DNA of 64,000 bases, from assembly GCA_047602475.1 (NCBI GenBank), contig JASGHE010000006.1:434001-498000 (forward strand), given 5' to 3'. The first letter of the stretch is position 1. Each line of letters begins with the position of its first letter. This DNA is from JAEUIE01 sp047602475. Its GTDB lineage: Bacteria; Planctomycetota; Planctomycetia; Gemmatales; HRBIN36. A program made the position numbers and the translations under genes. The notes under the pieces were generated by a model, which was not told the DNA's origin, did not search any database, and was given only the letters and a program-made list of their open reading frames with translations. Of this stretch, positions 22,874-32,290 are shown piece by piece.

Positions 22874-25800
22874 CGCTTCTTCCCGGAGGATGGTAGTGAG
22901 GCGATCAGCTTCCGGAAGTCCTCCCGGTCGCGCAGCGGCGTCAAAGAGTCGTCCTTCTCCAGTGCCGCTCTGTCCTGATACCCGGCGGCGACCGCTTTTT
23001 GAAGCCAGGCCATCGCCTGATCGGCTTCGCCCTTGGCTTCGGCGGGTTGCGTTTTGATCAGCCCCGCCAACTGGCTGCGATGACAGGCTGCCTGAAAGAA
23101 CTGTTCCGGTTCGGAGAGTGGCAGCTTCTCATGCTGCTGGATCGTCACTTGACAGCCTGCCACATCACCCTGGCGGTGCAATATGGTAAAGCGATACGAG
23201 AGCACCTTGGGCAGCAAAGAGGCGTCGAGCTGCTTCCCGGCAGCAGCGGCCTTGTTGGCCAGTGCGAGGACTTCGTCGATCTTGAGTAACGCCTCGCGAT
23301 CACGTTGGAGTTTCATTAGCGCCGCGATGGCACCGCGCATTGAATAGAGCGTATCAGGGTGATCCACCCCCAGCTTCTGCTTTTGAAGCTTCACAGTTTC
23401 TTCCAGGATCGTGAGCGCCTCGGCATTGCGTTCCAGAGCCGCATAGTTGGACGCGAGACTGTACATGCTGGAGAGCGTATGGGGGTGAGTGAGGCCAAGA
23501 TGCTGTTTCTGCAGCTTCAAGGTTTCTTCCTGTAGTTGAAGAGCTTCCTCCAGTTGCCCCAGGGCGGCATAGCTCAAGGCGAGGTTGTACATGCTCATCA
23601 ATGTTGCGGGATGGTGGGGGCCTAGATTCTTCTTTCGCATGTTCAGCGTCTCTTGACGCAGCGTCAGCGCCTCGGCCTGGCGGCCCAGGGTGGCATAACT
23701 GTTAGCCAGGTTGTGCATGCTCGACATGGTATCGGGATGGTCGGGTCCGAGCTTCAGGCGTTGCAGAGCCAGAGTTTCTTCACGAAGCTTGAGAGCTTCT
23801 GCCTTTCGGCCCTGCGTGTCATAGCTGTTGGAAAGGTTATTCATGCTGCGGAGCGTCTCGGGATGGTCCTGTCCCAGCTTGAGCTTCGACAGCGCCAGCG
23901 TTTCTTCCCTGAGCTTCAGCGCCTCGATTTCCTTGCCCATGAACTCGTACCCGCTGGCGAGGTTGCTCATGCATTTCAAGGTATCAGGGTCGTCAGGGCC
24001 CAGCTTCTGCTTCATCAGCGCCAGCGTCTCCAGGCGCAACTTCAGCATCTCCTCGTACCGGCCCAGGGCGGTGTAACTGTTGGCCAGATTATTCATGCTG
24101 GAGAGCGTGCTGGGGTGGTCGATTCCCAGCTTCTTCTTGTTCAGAATCATCGTCTCTTCAAAGAGCTTTCTTGCGTCCTCGTGCCGGCCCTGTAGGGCGT
24201 AACTGATAGCGAGCGTTTGCATGCTCTTGAGCGTAGCGGGGTCATCCGGCCCCAGTGCCTTCGTATTCAGTTCCCTTACGCGCTGGTGCTGCAGCATCGC
24301 CAGGTCGGCCCGGCCCATGCCCCGCAGCGTGAACCCGAGCGTCGCGCGAAGCTCCGCTTCCACCAGTGGCTGATCCGGAAACTTGCCTTCGATCGCCTCA
24401 GCAGCCCGGATCACCACGTCGCGCAACTTCAGCTCCGCGTCGTATTTCAAGCCGTCGAGCTGTGCCTGTTGCTGCGTGCCCGGGTCAGCCAGCCGTAGAA
24501 CGTCGTGCTGGAGAAAGTTCTTGATGGCCAGAGTCAGTGCGGTCTGTTCCTCCGCTTCCCTGCGTTTGCGGTCAGCGTTCTCTTTGGCAAGCCGTTCCTC
24601 GTGCGCTGCACGTTTCGCTTCAAACAGCCCCCAGGTCGTGCCGATGATGCCCAGAATCAGCGCCAGGGCCACCAGGCTCGCGGCGATGACTACTCCCCGA
24701 TGCCTCCGCACGAACTTCCTCAGCCGATACCCCGCGCTGGGCGGATGGGCCAGCACCGGCTCGCCCGCCAGATACCGCAGCACATCTGCCGCGAACCCAT
24801 TGGCCGACTCATACCTTCGGGTGCGGTCCTTCTCCAGTGCTTTCATCACGATCCAGTCCAGCTCGCCATGAATCTGCTGGGTAAGCTTCGCCGGTTCCGT
24901 GTCGCGATTCGCGGCGATGTTGGGCAACGCCTCAGCGGTGCTGAGCTTGGTGCTCGGCCGGGTGCCTCCTCTTCCCGGATGATCCGCAACACCTCCATGA
25001 ACGCCGCTTTCTTGAGACTCTTTCGGTCGACCGGCGTTGTCCCCGTCAGCAGTTCGTACAGCAGCACGCCCAGAGAATAAACGTCGCTGCGCGTATCAAT
25101 GTCGAGATGGTTCAGCGATGCCTGTTCCGGGCTCATATATTCCGGCGTTCCCACAATTGTTCCCAGACCGGTGTCCAGCGTCTGTTCCGTCAGTTGCGCT
25201 CCCGTCGCCTTGGCGATGCCGAAGTCGATCACTTTCGGCACCGGCTTATCGTCGTACAGCGCCACCAGCACGTTACTCGGCTTGATGTCCCGATGGATCA
25301 CCCCCTTTTGATGAGCATGCTGAATAGCCTGGCAGACGGGAACGAAGAGTTCCAGACGTTGCTGAAGTGAGAGCCTGCGTTCATCACAGAAGGTGGTGAT
25401 GGGAGTTCCTTTGACCAGTTCCATCACAAAGTAGGGGCGGCCGGAGCCCCGCACGGCAGTTAGCGGTTCATCATTCCGGCTCGGCCCCTGTCGCCGGTCA
25501 TCCCGCCATCCAGCACTCGTGCAATATGGGGATGATCCATCATCGCCAGTGCCTGCCGCTCGGCATCGAACCGGGCCAGTACCGCCTTGGAATCCATGCC
25601 CGCCTTGATCAGCTTGACCGCGACTAGCCGCTTGACCGGGTCCGACTGCTGACTCTTCCAGACTGATCCCATGCCCCCTTCACCAATGAGCTCTAGCAAC
25701 TGGTATCGCCCGCCGATCACCACGCCGGGCTGGTCGCCCAGAACAAACGAGAGTTTCTCATCAAACCCGGTCGTCGCTCCCAGGGCAGGGGCTTGCTGTA

Positions 25801-25951
25801 GCAGGGAAGCCGACCGTGCATCCTCCTTCAATAGCGCCTCGACCCGCTTCCGCAACTCCGGCTTGCCTGCACAAGCGCGATCCAGCAACGCCCCCCGCTC
25901 CGCGACCGGGGTGCGTAACGCCAGATCAAACAACGTCTCTTCAGTCATCAT
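22870..25951 (-). pseudogene. Ser/Thr protein kinase with TPR repeats, disrupted
   Basis: The parts of one protein of about 1010 aa lie in three frames. The N-terminal stretch (25951-25460) has a family-specific leader LLDRACAGKPELRKRVEALL and the P-loop IGEGGMGSVW with VAVKLIKAG. The middle (25454 to about 24960) has HRDIKPSN, VIDFGIAK and the activation loop to MSPEQ. The last part (24960-22870) completes the kinase, then has one membrane span (VVIAASLVALALILGIIG) and about ten TPR_12-type repeats with KLGPDHPDTL signatures. Break 1, near 25457, is an inserted stretch of about 57 bp in the kinase N-lobe. Break 2, at about 24960, fits loss of one C from a run. It is coupled to the ECF sigma gene. 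Confidence 0.85.
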
Positions 25952-26037
25952 CCGGGCCCTCTACCCCATCAGCGATAATCAGCGAGGCTTGGCGTCATCA
26001 AATTGCTTCTTCTCCACAGTCTCGGAAATTCTCATGC

Positions 26038-26064
26038 GAGCCGGGTCGCGTCAGCGCCCGGAGT
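26038..26064. repeat. GC-rich dispersed repeat, copy 1
   Basis: GAGCCGGGTCGCGTCAGCGC continues CCGGAGT. Identical 26-27-bp copies occur at 26640 and 29188. It follows the tail remnant of a kinase/TPR paralogue. Confidence 0.75.
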
Positions 26065-26070
26065 ACGAGC

Positions 26071-26547
26071 CTACTTCTTCTCCACTGCCTTCTCCTTCTC
26101 CCCCGCCGTCGGCTGAGCGTTGGCCTTCACTTGTGACAATTGTTGTTCCGCTTCCTCTTGCCCGGCGGTGTCGCCCAAGGCTCGACAGGTGATGGCCAGG
26201 TTGGTGAGATGGTTGATCAGAAACTGCCGATACTCAGGGTTCTTCGGGTTGGCCGCGCGAACCTTTTGCTGCCATTCGATGGCTTGCACGAGTTTCTTCC
26301 GAGCCGGCTCCAGATTCTTTTCTGCCATGTCCTTGGCAGCCAGGTTGTGCAGGGCTGCCCCGTACCTGCTGGCAAAGCTGGCAGTCGCCTGGAAGCCGGT
26401 AGTCGCCTCCGTCGCTGATGCAGCCTTCAGTCGATCCTCAACCCTGGCTCTCAGATCCGGGTTCCCTTCGCAGGCACGGTCGAGCAACGCCGCCCGCTCC
26501 GCTTCGGGGGTCTTGCCTAACAATTCCAACAGAGCTTCTTCGGACAT
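26071..26547 (-). CDS. Kinase paralogue lacking the kinase domain (N-leader joined to TPR-like tail)
   Basis: The 158-aa product opens with MSEEALLELLGKTPEAERAA and LLDRACEGNPDLRARVEDRL, the same leader as the kinase encoded just downstream. It then jumps directly to a TPR-like helix region (WQQKVRAANPKNPEYRQFLI, LGDTAGQEEAEQQLSQ) and a Lys/Glu tail. The whole kinase domain and membrane span are missing, so it is an internal-deletion derivative that kept an open frame. It might still bind partners through the leader or helices, but may equally be debris. Confidence 0.65.
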   Translation of the reverse strand: MSEEALLELLGKTPEAERAALLDRACEGNPDLRARVEDRLKAASATEATTGFQATASFASRYGAALHNLAAKDMAEKNLEPARKKLVQAIEWQQKVRAANPKNPEYRQFLINHLTNLAITCRALGDTAGQEEAEQQLSQVKANAQPTAGEKEKAVEKK

Positions 26548-26869
26548 GGGCGATAGCTCCCACTCTTATGAGCGAGATTGAGGGCTTTCAGGCATCAGAC
26601 TACCCTACTTCTTCTCCACTGTCTCGGAGATTCTGTCGTGAGCCGGGTCGCGTCAGCGCCCGGAGTGTCCGAGCGAGTTGTTATCGCATCAAAATGCATG
26701 AGTCACATAGATACGCTTCGGCGAATAGCGAACCTACCAGCAGCACGACAGAAGTTCCACACCTCGCCACACTGCGCAGGTACCACGGTGGAAAGATCAT
26801 CCGGCTGCGAATGACCCCAGTGAGAATAGGTTCAACGTGGTGGTGGGAGGTGGGGTAGGGCATGGGTAG
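26548..26869. other. Intergenic region with paralogue tail remnant
   Basis: On the minus strand about 26605-26640 encodes RISETVEKK and a stop, matching the tail of the gene at 26071 (KAVEKK, stop) and a second remnant at about 26006-26040. It suggests further decayed copies of the kinase/TPR family in tandem. The GC-rich repeat at 26640 follows. No intact gene. Confidence 0.45.
26640..26666. repeat. GC-rich dispersed repeat, copy 2
   Basis: Identical to the copy at 26038 over 27 bp, and the flanking TTCTTCTCCAC...GTCTCGGA block is shared too. Confidence 0.75.
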
Positions 26870-27142
26870 TTACTCGATTCGATGGAGCATCCGATCATAC
26901 TCTGCATGTGAACCAATCCAGAACCAGATCACGGTGTCTCCTTCCAAAGTGCCCAGCGCTCGATAGTTGATGCCAATTCGCGCTGAATAGGTCGGGGGTT
27001 TCGGATAGACTTTTTTGAAATGAAGGCCGGGATGGGACGGGTCTTGCTGAAAGAGTCGATAAGCATCACGGGCTTGAAGCCTGACCACGTTAGGAAGGCG
27101 GGCCAGACAATGGCGGAACTGCCTGGTAGTTCGTGAGTTCAT
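26870..27142 (-). CDS. RelE/ParE-superfamily toxin
   Basis: The 90-aa protein has the fold pattern of mRNA-interferase/gyrase-type toxins: FRHCLARLPNVVRLQARDAYRL, HFKKVYPKPPTYSARIGINYRALG and a final VIWFWIGSHAEYDRML, with a conserved His near the end. It is translated after its antitoxin, overlapping it by 4 bp, the usual type II toxin-antitoxin layout. Confidence 0.85.
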   Translation of the reverse strand: MNSRTTRQFRHCLARLPNVVRLQARDAYRLFQQDPSHPGLHFKKVYPKPPTYSARIGINYRALGTLEGDTVIWFWIGSHAEYDRMLHRIE

Positions 27143-27357
27143 AACTGATCTGGATCAAGTATCTTCGTTTTGCCCGCTCGATGTTCCTTGAGGGCAGCTT
27201 CAGCTAATTGGGCCAACTTATCTCCCGACTGGGCGATGGCCGCATCGAACGCTGTCTCGTCCTCAAGCTCAGTAAGCAGACGCGAAGCCAGCACCTCCTG
27301 CTCAGCTTCAGGAAGCTTGGCTGCCTTGGCGAATGCCTGTTCAAGTAACTTGGTCAT
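27139..27357 (-). CDS. Antitoxin of the RelE-like pair
   Basis: The 72-aa helical protein starts MTKLLEQAFAKAAKLPEAEQ, a form typical of planctomycete and cyanobacterial antitoxins paired with RelE-like toxins. The acidic C-terminal part (ALKEHRAGKTKILDPDQL) likely wraps the toxin. ATG 27357 has GAGGT 7 nt upstream, so it was chosen over 27378. Confidence 0.8.
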   Translation of the reverse strand: MTKLLEQAFAKAAKLPEAEQEVLASRLLTELEDETAFDAAIAQSGDKLAQLAEAALKEHRAGKTKILDPDQL

Positions 27358-27587
27358 CTTCAATACCTCTGCGTGCATGGTAACTTAAACCAGCATCACA
27401 ATCAATGAAGACCCATCCCTACCGAAACGAATACCACTCGTGGCCGATTTGCCAACCGATTCCGAAATGCCCCCTAGCCAAACCCCCACCCACTTCACAA
27501 GATAGTAGGTTCCCAACGCTTGCACCTTCGTCGATATTTTTGTCGGCCAAGCTGCACATAACACCTAGCGTGTGAAGGAGTTACGTC

Positions 27588-27902
27588 GTGGTTGTGATTC
27601 GTTTGCGGGTACAGGGCCGAAAGCATCGGCACTTCTTCCGCATGTGTGCCATGGATAAACGTCAGCCCAATGATGGCCGGTTTATCGAAGAATTAGGGAC
27701 TTACGATCCCCATGTGAAGGATAACGAGAAGACCGTTACCCTGATCCCTGACCGCATCAAGTACTGGCTCAGCGTCGGCGCTCAGCCCAGTCACCGTGCC
27801 AAGGTAATCATCGACAAGTTCATGAAGAAGTTCGAAGAGAAGGCTGCCACGGAGACCATCTCCGGCCATCCTCCCCTCGACCCCAACAAAGCCAAAGTTT
27901 AG
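27588..27902 (+). CDS. rpsP: 30S ribosomal protein S16
   Basis: The 104-aa protein begins MVVIRLRVQGRKHRHFFRMC. It has the S16 core DGRFIEELGTYDP and RIKYWLSVGAQPS. GTG start 27588 follows AAGGAG. First gene of an rpsP-trmD-rplS group. Confidence 0.95.
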   Translation: MVVIRLRVQGRKHRHFFRMCAMDKRQPNDGRFIEELGTYDPHVKDNEKTVTLIPDRIKYWLSVGAQPSHRAKVIIDKFMKKFEEKAATETISGHPPLDPNKAKV

Positions 27903-28035
27903 TAGCTAGTAGCAAGGAGCTAGTAGCTAGAAGAACAGGAAGGGAAGCAGTAAGAGCAAAATAGTGTGAAGCCGTGGTACAGAAGCATGAGCCATCTCAT
28001 TCTTCTCCTAGCTACTAACTCCTAGCTCCTATCTA
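27902..28035. repeat. Inverted low-complexity repeat in the rpsP-trmD gap
   Basis: TAGTAGCTAGTAGCAAGGAG and further units on the left are matched in inverse by CTCCTAGCTACTAACTCC and CTAGCTCCTATCTAC on the right, about 70 bp apart. The layout equals that at 14930 and 15361. rimM, often found here, is absent. Confidence 0.7.
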
Positions 28036-28045
28036 CTTGGAAATC

Positions 28046-28714
28046 ATGCGTTTCGACGTGTTGACCCTCTTCCCTGGCATCTTCTCAGGATACCTGACCC
28101 AGAGCATTCTGAAGCGGGCCATCGATAACGGCCTGGTCAGCATTCACCTCTGGGACTTCCGCGACTGGGCCTCGGGGAAGCATCGGCAAGTGGACGATCG
28201 CCCGTTCGGGGGAGGCCCCGGCATGGTGCTCATGCCCGAACCGGTGGTCACTGCGGTCGAAGCTGTCAAACAGATGGCTACCCCGCCCGGCCAACTGCTC
28301 ATGATGACCCCGCAGGGGGAACGCCTGACGCAGCCGCTGGTGAAAGAGTTAGCGACGAACGAAAGGCTCCTGTTGCTTTGCGGCAGGTACGAAGGCTTCG
28401 ATGAACGGATCAAGGAGATCCTGAAGCCAAGAGAAATCAGCATCGGCGATTTCATCTGCAATGGCGGCGAGGTGGCTTCCATGGTGGTGATTGACACGGT
28501 GCTCAGGCATGTGCCGGGCGTGCTCGGCGATGAGGAAAGCGTGACCGAGGAAAGTCACAGCCAGCCGGGGCAGGTGGAATACCCCCACTACACCAGGCCG
28601 CGTGAGTTTCGAGGTCTGGAGGTTCCTGAGATGCTGCTCTCAGGCAACCACGAAGCGATAGCAGCCTGGCGACGAGAACAATCCGCTCGGCGAACCGCCG
28701 AGCGACAGCAATAA
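28046..28714 (+). CDS. trmD: tRNA (guanine37-N1)-methyltransferase
   Basis: The 222-aa SPOUT methyltransferase uses S-adenosylmethionine to methylate G37 of tRNA. Visible motifs are MRFDVLTLFPGIF, DDRPFGGGPGMV, LLCGRYEGFDERI, EISIGDFICNGGE and the C-terminal HYTRPREFRGLEVPEML. ATG 28046 was chosen, since an upstream TTG lacks support. It lies between rpsP and rplS as in many bacteria. Confidence 0.95.
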   Translation: MRFDVLTLFPGIFSGYLTQSILKRAIDNGLVSIHLWDFRDWASGKHRQVDDRPFGGGPGMVLMPEPVVTAVEAVKQMATPPGQLLMMTPQGERLTQPLVKELATNERLLLLCGRYEGFDERIKEILKPREISIGDFICNGGEVASMVVIDTVLRHVPGVLGDEESVTEESHSQPGQVEYPHYTRPREFRGLEVPEMLLSGNHEAIAAWRREQSARRTAERQQ

Positions 28715-28738
28715 CGATAGAGCAAAAGGAAGACTGAC

Positions 28739-29175
28739 ATGGCCTTCAAGCGTGGCGCCCTCATGGCGAAAGTCGAAGCCTCTACCCTCAAGAAGGAAGA
28801 GGATCGCAAACAGATAGCTGACTTCAAAGTCGGTGATACCATTGATGTCCATCAGTGGATTCTCGAAGGCTTCGACAAGGAAGGCAACGAGAAACGCCGC
28901 ATCCAGATCTACACCGGCACCGTCATCGCCATGAAGAGCGGTGGCAACCGGGAGATGTTCACTGTCCGCCGTCTCGTCGATGGCCAGGGCGTCGAACGTT
29001 CCTTCCCCATGCACTCGCCCAAGATTTCCAAGGTCGTGGTGAAGCGTCCCGGCATCGTCCGCCGTGCCAAGCTCTTCTACCTCCGCGACCGTGTCGGCAA
29101 GGCCACCCGTATCCGCGAACGCAAGAAGAAGGGCGTCATCATCGAAGGCAGCGCCCCGTCGCCGCGGCAAAGTAA
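28739..29175 (+). CDS. rplS: 50S ribosomal protein L19 (3' end frameshifted)
   Basis: The L19 protein has IADFKVGDTIDVHQWILEG, GNREMFTVRR, GVERSFPMHSPK and KLFYLRDRVGKATRIRE. In the given sequence the frame runs past the normal end to 29362 through a dispersed repeat and the terminator, which is implausible. Adding one C to the CCCC run near 29155 gives the natural end APVAAAK and stop at 29175. AAGGAAG precedes ATG 28739. This is an essential protein, so a sequence error is likely. Confidence 0.9.
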
Positions 29176-29187
29176 GCAAGAACCTTG

Positions 29188-29213
29188 TGAGCCGGGTCGC
29201 GTCAGCGCCCGGA
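29188..29213. repeat. GC-rich dispersed repeat, copy 3
   Basis: The 26-bp match to the copies at 26038 and 26640 lies between the end of rplS and its terminator. Confidence 0.75.
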
Positions 29214-29226
29214 GCAGTCCATCGAT

Positions 29227-29255
29227 AACCCATGCTGCCTTCAGCATGGGTTTTT
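29227..29255 (+). terminator. Rho-independent terminator after rplS
   Basis: CCCATGCTG and CAGCATGGG form a 9-bp stem with loop CCTT, followed by TTTTT. Confidence 0.88.
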
Positions 29256-29269
29256 CGTGCGCCGAAGCC

Positions 29270-29310
29270 TACCATGAAAATCTAACGGTCGCCGTTAGAT
29301 TTTCATGGTA
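29270..29310. repeat. Perfect 19-bp-arm inverted repeat
   Basis: TACCATGAAAATCTAACGG, three bases, then its exact complement. It is AT-rich in a GC-rich setting, with no T-tract. It lies 66 bp upstream of the MFS-type gene. It may be an operator, a small hairpin insertion or an attachment-like site. Confidence 0.6.
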
Positions 29311-29375
29311 TGCAAACCCACCCTCTACCCCCTATCATAACTGCTTCACTACAGTTCATTAAAAGGTCACGAAGC

Positions 29376-31524
29376 ATGGCGGATACCGCGCCCACCGATC
29401 AGAAACTTTATTCGACCCTGATCAACCGCACCTTCATTGGCTTCCTCATCGCTGCCTTCCTGGCGGCGTTCAACGATCAGTGCATTCACGCCTCGGCCAT
29501 GTTCTTCGCCATCCGCACCGAGACGCTCACCCCCGGCCTGGCCATCAGCCTGATGCCCATCCTCTTCTTCCTGCCCTGGGCCATCTTTTGCACCCTCGCT
29601 GCTTATCTCTCCGATAAGTACAGCAAGCGCAACATGATGATCATCTGGAAGCTCAGCGAAGTCTTCATCGCCCTGATTGCGCTCGCCGGGTTCTGGCTGG
29701 GCTCCCGTCCTGAGCCTTTGTTTCATGGTTCTGAACATTACGGTGCCTGGGCAGTTCTGGCTTGCGTCTTCCTCATGGGCAGCCACAGCGCTTTCTATGT
29801 CCCCAATAAGTATGGCGTGCTGCCAGAAATCTTCCCGACGCATCTCCTCTCCAAAGCCAACGGCATGGTCGAATCGGCCTCCTTCCTTGCTGTCATCCTC
29901 GGCACCGCGGCGGGCGGCATCATGTCTGATGAGAAGTTCTTCAAACATCGTGAGTACATCATTGGTTACTTCCTGGTCGGCACCTCGATCGTCGGCTCGC
30001 TCTGCGCCTGATGATTCTGCCGATGAAGCCCGCCAACCCGGATCGCAAGTTCCCAGGTTGGAACCCCCTCAAGCTCTACGCCCCGCTCGTCACCGACCTC
30101 AAAATGCTCTTCCAGTTGGCCTCACGTCGCACCGCTCTGTGCAGTATCGCCTTCTTCACCTTCATGACCGTCTACATGCGTGGCGTCATGTATATGCATG
30201 GCGAATCGCAGAACCCTCTCTGGTCGGAACTGAAGACCAGTCTGGTCGTCGCTTCGGTCGCTCTGGGCATCGGCATCGGCAGCCCGCTGGCGGGTATTCT
30301 GGCTGGCGGCAAGCTTGAACTCGGTATGGTCACCGTGGGCACGCTCGGCATGGCACTCTTCAGCGCTATTGGAGCCGTTTGTGTGTTGCTGCACAGTTCC
30401 ATTGGCGATATCACCCTCATCATCAGCCTGATGGCCATCGGTTTCTTCTCCGGCTTCTATGTGCTGCCGATGTACACGATGCTGCAGTTCCGTGCCCCCA
30501 AGGGCGGCAAAGGCTCGACGATTGCCGCCAGCAATTTTCTCAATGTGACCGGGGCGATCCTGGCGTCGTTCCTCTTCTGGGCCTTGCAGAACGGCATGCA
30601 CGCCGCCGGCCTGGCGCCGGAAGTGCCGATGAGGGACCTTGGCATCTCCGGCTACCTCTCTGATCTTTATCCGCCCGGCAGCATCGAAATCCGAGCCTTT
30701 GAACTGAGCGACATCGACTTTTCTGATGACCTCGGCGTTCCCTTTGATCGCGCTGCTGAGATACCTCACATCATTTTCAGTGTCAGGGAAGATGAGGGCC
30801 AAAAGAAAGGTCCTCTTCCCGATGGGTTTGATGCCAATCAGATGGAGGGGAAACCCACAGCAGCCATCATTCAGCGCACAAGAACGTGGGCCACAATGAC
30901 TACGTCACCGTCAGCACCTACAAGATCAAAAGCAAATCGACCGGCAAGGAACAGCTCTACTACTATCTGCGGCTGGCCGATGCTCCGATGCCGAAGATCT
31001 ACGATAACCAGAACCTGCCCGCCTACCTTTTCCTCGGCGGCTCCATTTTGTCGCTCATCGTCATCTGGCTGCTCGTCCGCCAACTGCCCGATCTCTTCCG
31101 CCGCACCGGCATCTGGCTCAGCACTCTGGGGAAGTACACCGTCGCCTTCGAGAATTCGAAGTACCTGCCCGATACCGGCCCCGTGATCATGGTGACCAAC
31201 GGCCACACCCGAGAGCAACTGGGCGACATCCACACCTGCTGCGACCGCCAGGTGCAAATCCTCAACGGCAGACCTGAACATCTCAACGGCGATGTCCTCG
31301 AAGGTGCCGCTGCCCTCAAGGCTGATGAACTTCTCCTGATCTCCGACAACGCCCCGGAGCTCAAGCAACTGTTAAGTAAACTCTACGATCACAACCCCGC
31401 TGTAAGAGTCCTTCCCATCACCTATCGTAAGGATGACAAGGAGAAGAAAGCCCACGTCATCCTCCACGAAACCGTGGCTCCCAACATCGACCTCGAACAG
31501 TTGCAGACGTTGCTGAGGGCATAG
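29376..31524 (+). pseudogene. MFS transporter with C-terminal acyltransferase-like domain, split by two frameshifts
   Basis: The three segments in different frames read as one protein of about 715 aa. Segment 1 (29376-30011) holds membrane helices of an LplT-like MFS protein (FNDQCIHASAMFFAI, LMPILFFLPWAIFCTLAAYLSDKYSKR). Segment 2 (30011 to about 30880) holds the remaining helices and a periplasmic-type loop. Segment 3 (to 31524) has one more span and a soluble domain starting RTGIWLSTLGKYTVAFE, which resembles lysophospholipid acyltransferase/Aas-type fusions but lacks a visible H-x4-D site. The TGATG junction at 30009 could be read as coupling, but the break falls inside the transporter, so an indel is likelier. 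The second break is near 30878. Confidence 0.7.
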
Positions 31525-31585
31525 AGTTGCCCTCACGCTCCGCTGGGTTATGATGGTAGTCATTACGCTCCGCGTGATGGTCTGC
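31523..31585 (+). repeat. Two REP palindromes upstream of the RAYT gene
   Basis: AGAGTTGCCCTCACGCTCCGC (31523) is followed by a GATGGTAGTCATTACGC-type REP (31551-31585). The latter, including TCTGCCC, recurs with one mismatch at 32288, on the other side of the transposase. The first one abuts the TAG stop of the preceding gene. Confidence 0.8.
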
Positions 31586-31633
31586 CCAGCAAGACAGTTT
31601 CATCATTCACAAATAACTTGCGAGGGCAAGTTC

Positions 31634-32290
31634 ATGGACCATTCGTTCCAGTTCTTTGAACCCTCTGATGCACTCACGATCATTGAGCACCGACTTCCCC
31701 ACTGGTCGCAAGCTGGAACCATCTGCTTTATCACCTGGCGAACTTACGATTCACTTCCTGCTTCCGTATTGCAGTCTTGGCACGATGAAAGACGCCGCTG
31801 GCTGCTTCAACAGGGTGTTCAACTGGATACTTATCCTGAGTGTCTTCAACAGCTTTCACCCCACATGCGGAAAGAATATCACACACTGTTCTCTGGTCGC
31901 TGGCACCAGCATCTTGATGATGGTCATGGTTCATGTGAATTGCAGCGGCCTGAGGTGGCTAAGATAGTCGCCGATAGTTTGCTTCATTTTGATGGTAGTC
32001 GGTACTTATTGACTGATTTCGTCGTCATGCCAAACCATGTCCATGTGTTGGCATCCTTTGTTGATGAAGCTTCTCTTTTGAATCAATGTGAATCATGGAA
32101 ACACTTCACTGCCACGCAGATCAATCGGTTTCTTGGACGTAAAGGCCGATTCTGGCAACAAGACGGCTTTGACCATCTGGTTCGTTCCGAGGAACAGTTT
32201 CAATTCCTGCGGAAGTACTTGTACGATAATCCTGTTCGGGCAAAGCTGAGACAGAATCAGTTTGTGCACTATTCCAAGGTATTGTCTTGA
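31634..32290 (+). CDS. REP-associated tyrosine transposase (RAYT)
   Basis: The 218-aa HUH/Y1 protein has ICFITWRTYDSLP near the start, the HUH metal site His135-Val-His137 in MPNHVHVLASF, and the C-terminal helix FLRKYLYDNPVRAKL with the candidate catalytic Tyr (195 or 197). The NPVRA ending is typical of RAYTs, which nick and move REP hairpins. REPs lie on both sides (31523-31585 and 32288-32430), and many related REPs are scattered through this window. The stop codon TGA forms the first bases of the downstream REP. ATG 31634 was chosen because the longer frame begins inside the upstream REP. Confidence 0.9.
   Translation: MDHSFQFFEPSDALTIIEHRLPHWSQAGTICFITWRTYDSLPASVLQSWHDERRRWLLQQGVQLDTYPECLQQLSPHMRKEYHTLFSGRWHQHLDDGHGSCELQRPEVAKIVADSLLHFDGSRYLLTDFVVMPNHVHVLASFVDEASLLNQCESWKHFTATQINRFLGRKGRFWQQDGFDHLVRSEEQFQFLRKYLYDNPVRAKLRQNQFVHYSKVLS

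Noticed and set aside
28739..29362. rplS extended to 207 codons
   Set aside because: The extra tail is translated from a dispersed repeat, a terminator and a palindrome. A one-base correction gives the normal L19 end at 29175.
30009..30013. TGATG overlap in the MFS-type gene taken as translational coupling of two genes
   Set aside because: The junction splits a single transporter between membrane helices, and a second break follows at 30878, so an indel is more likely than two natural genes.
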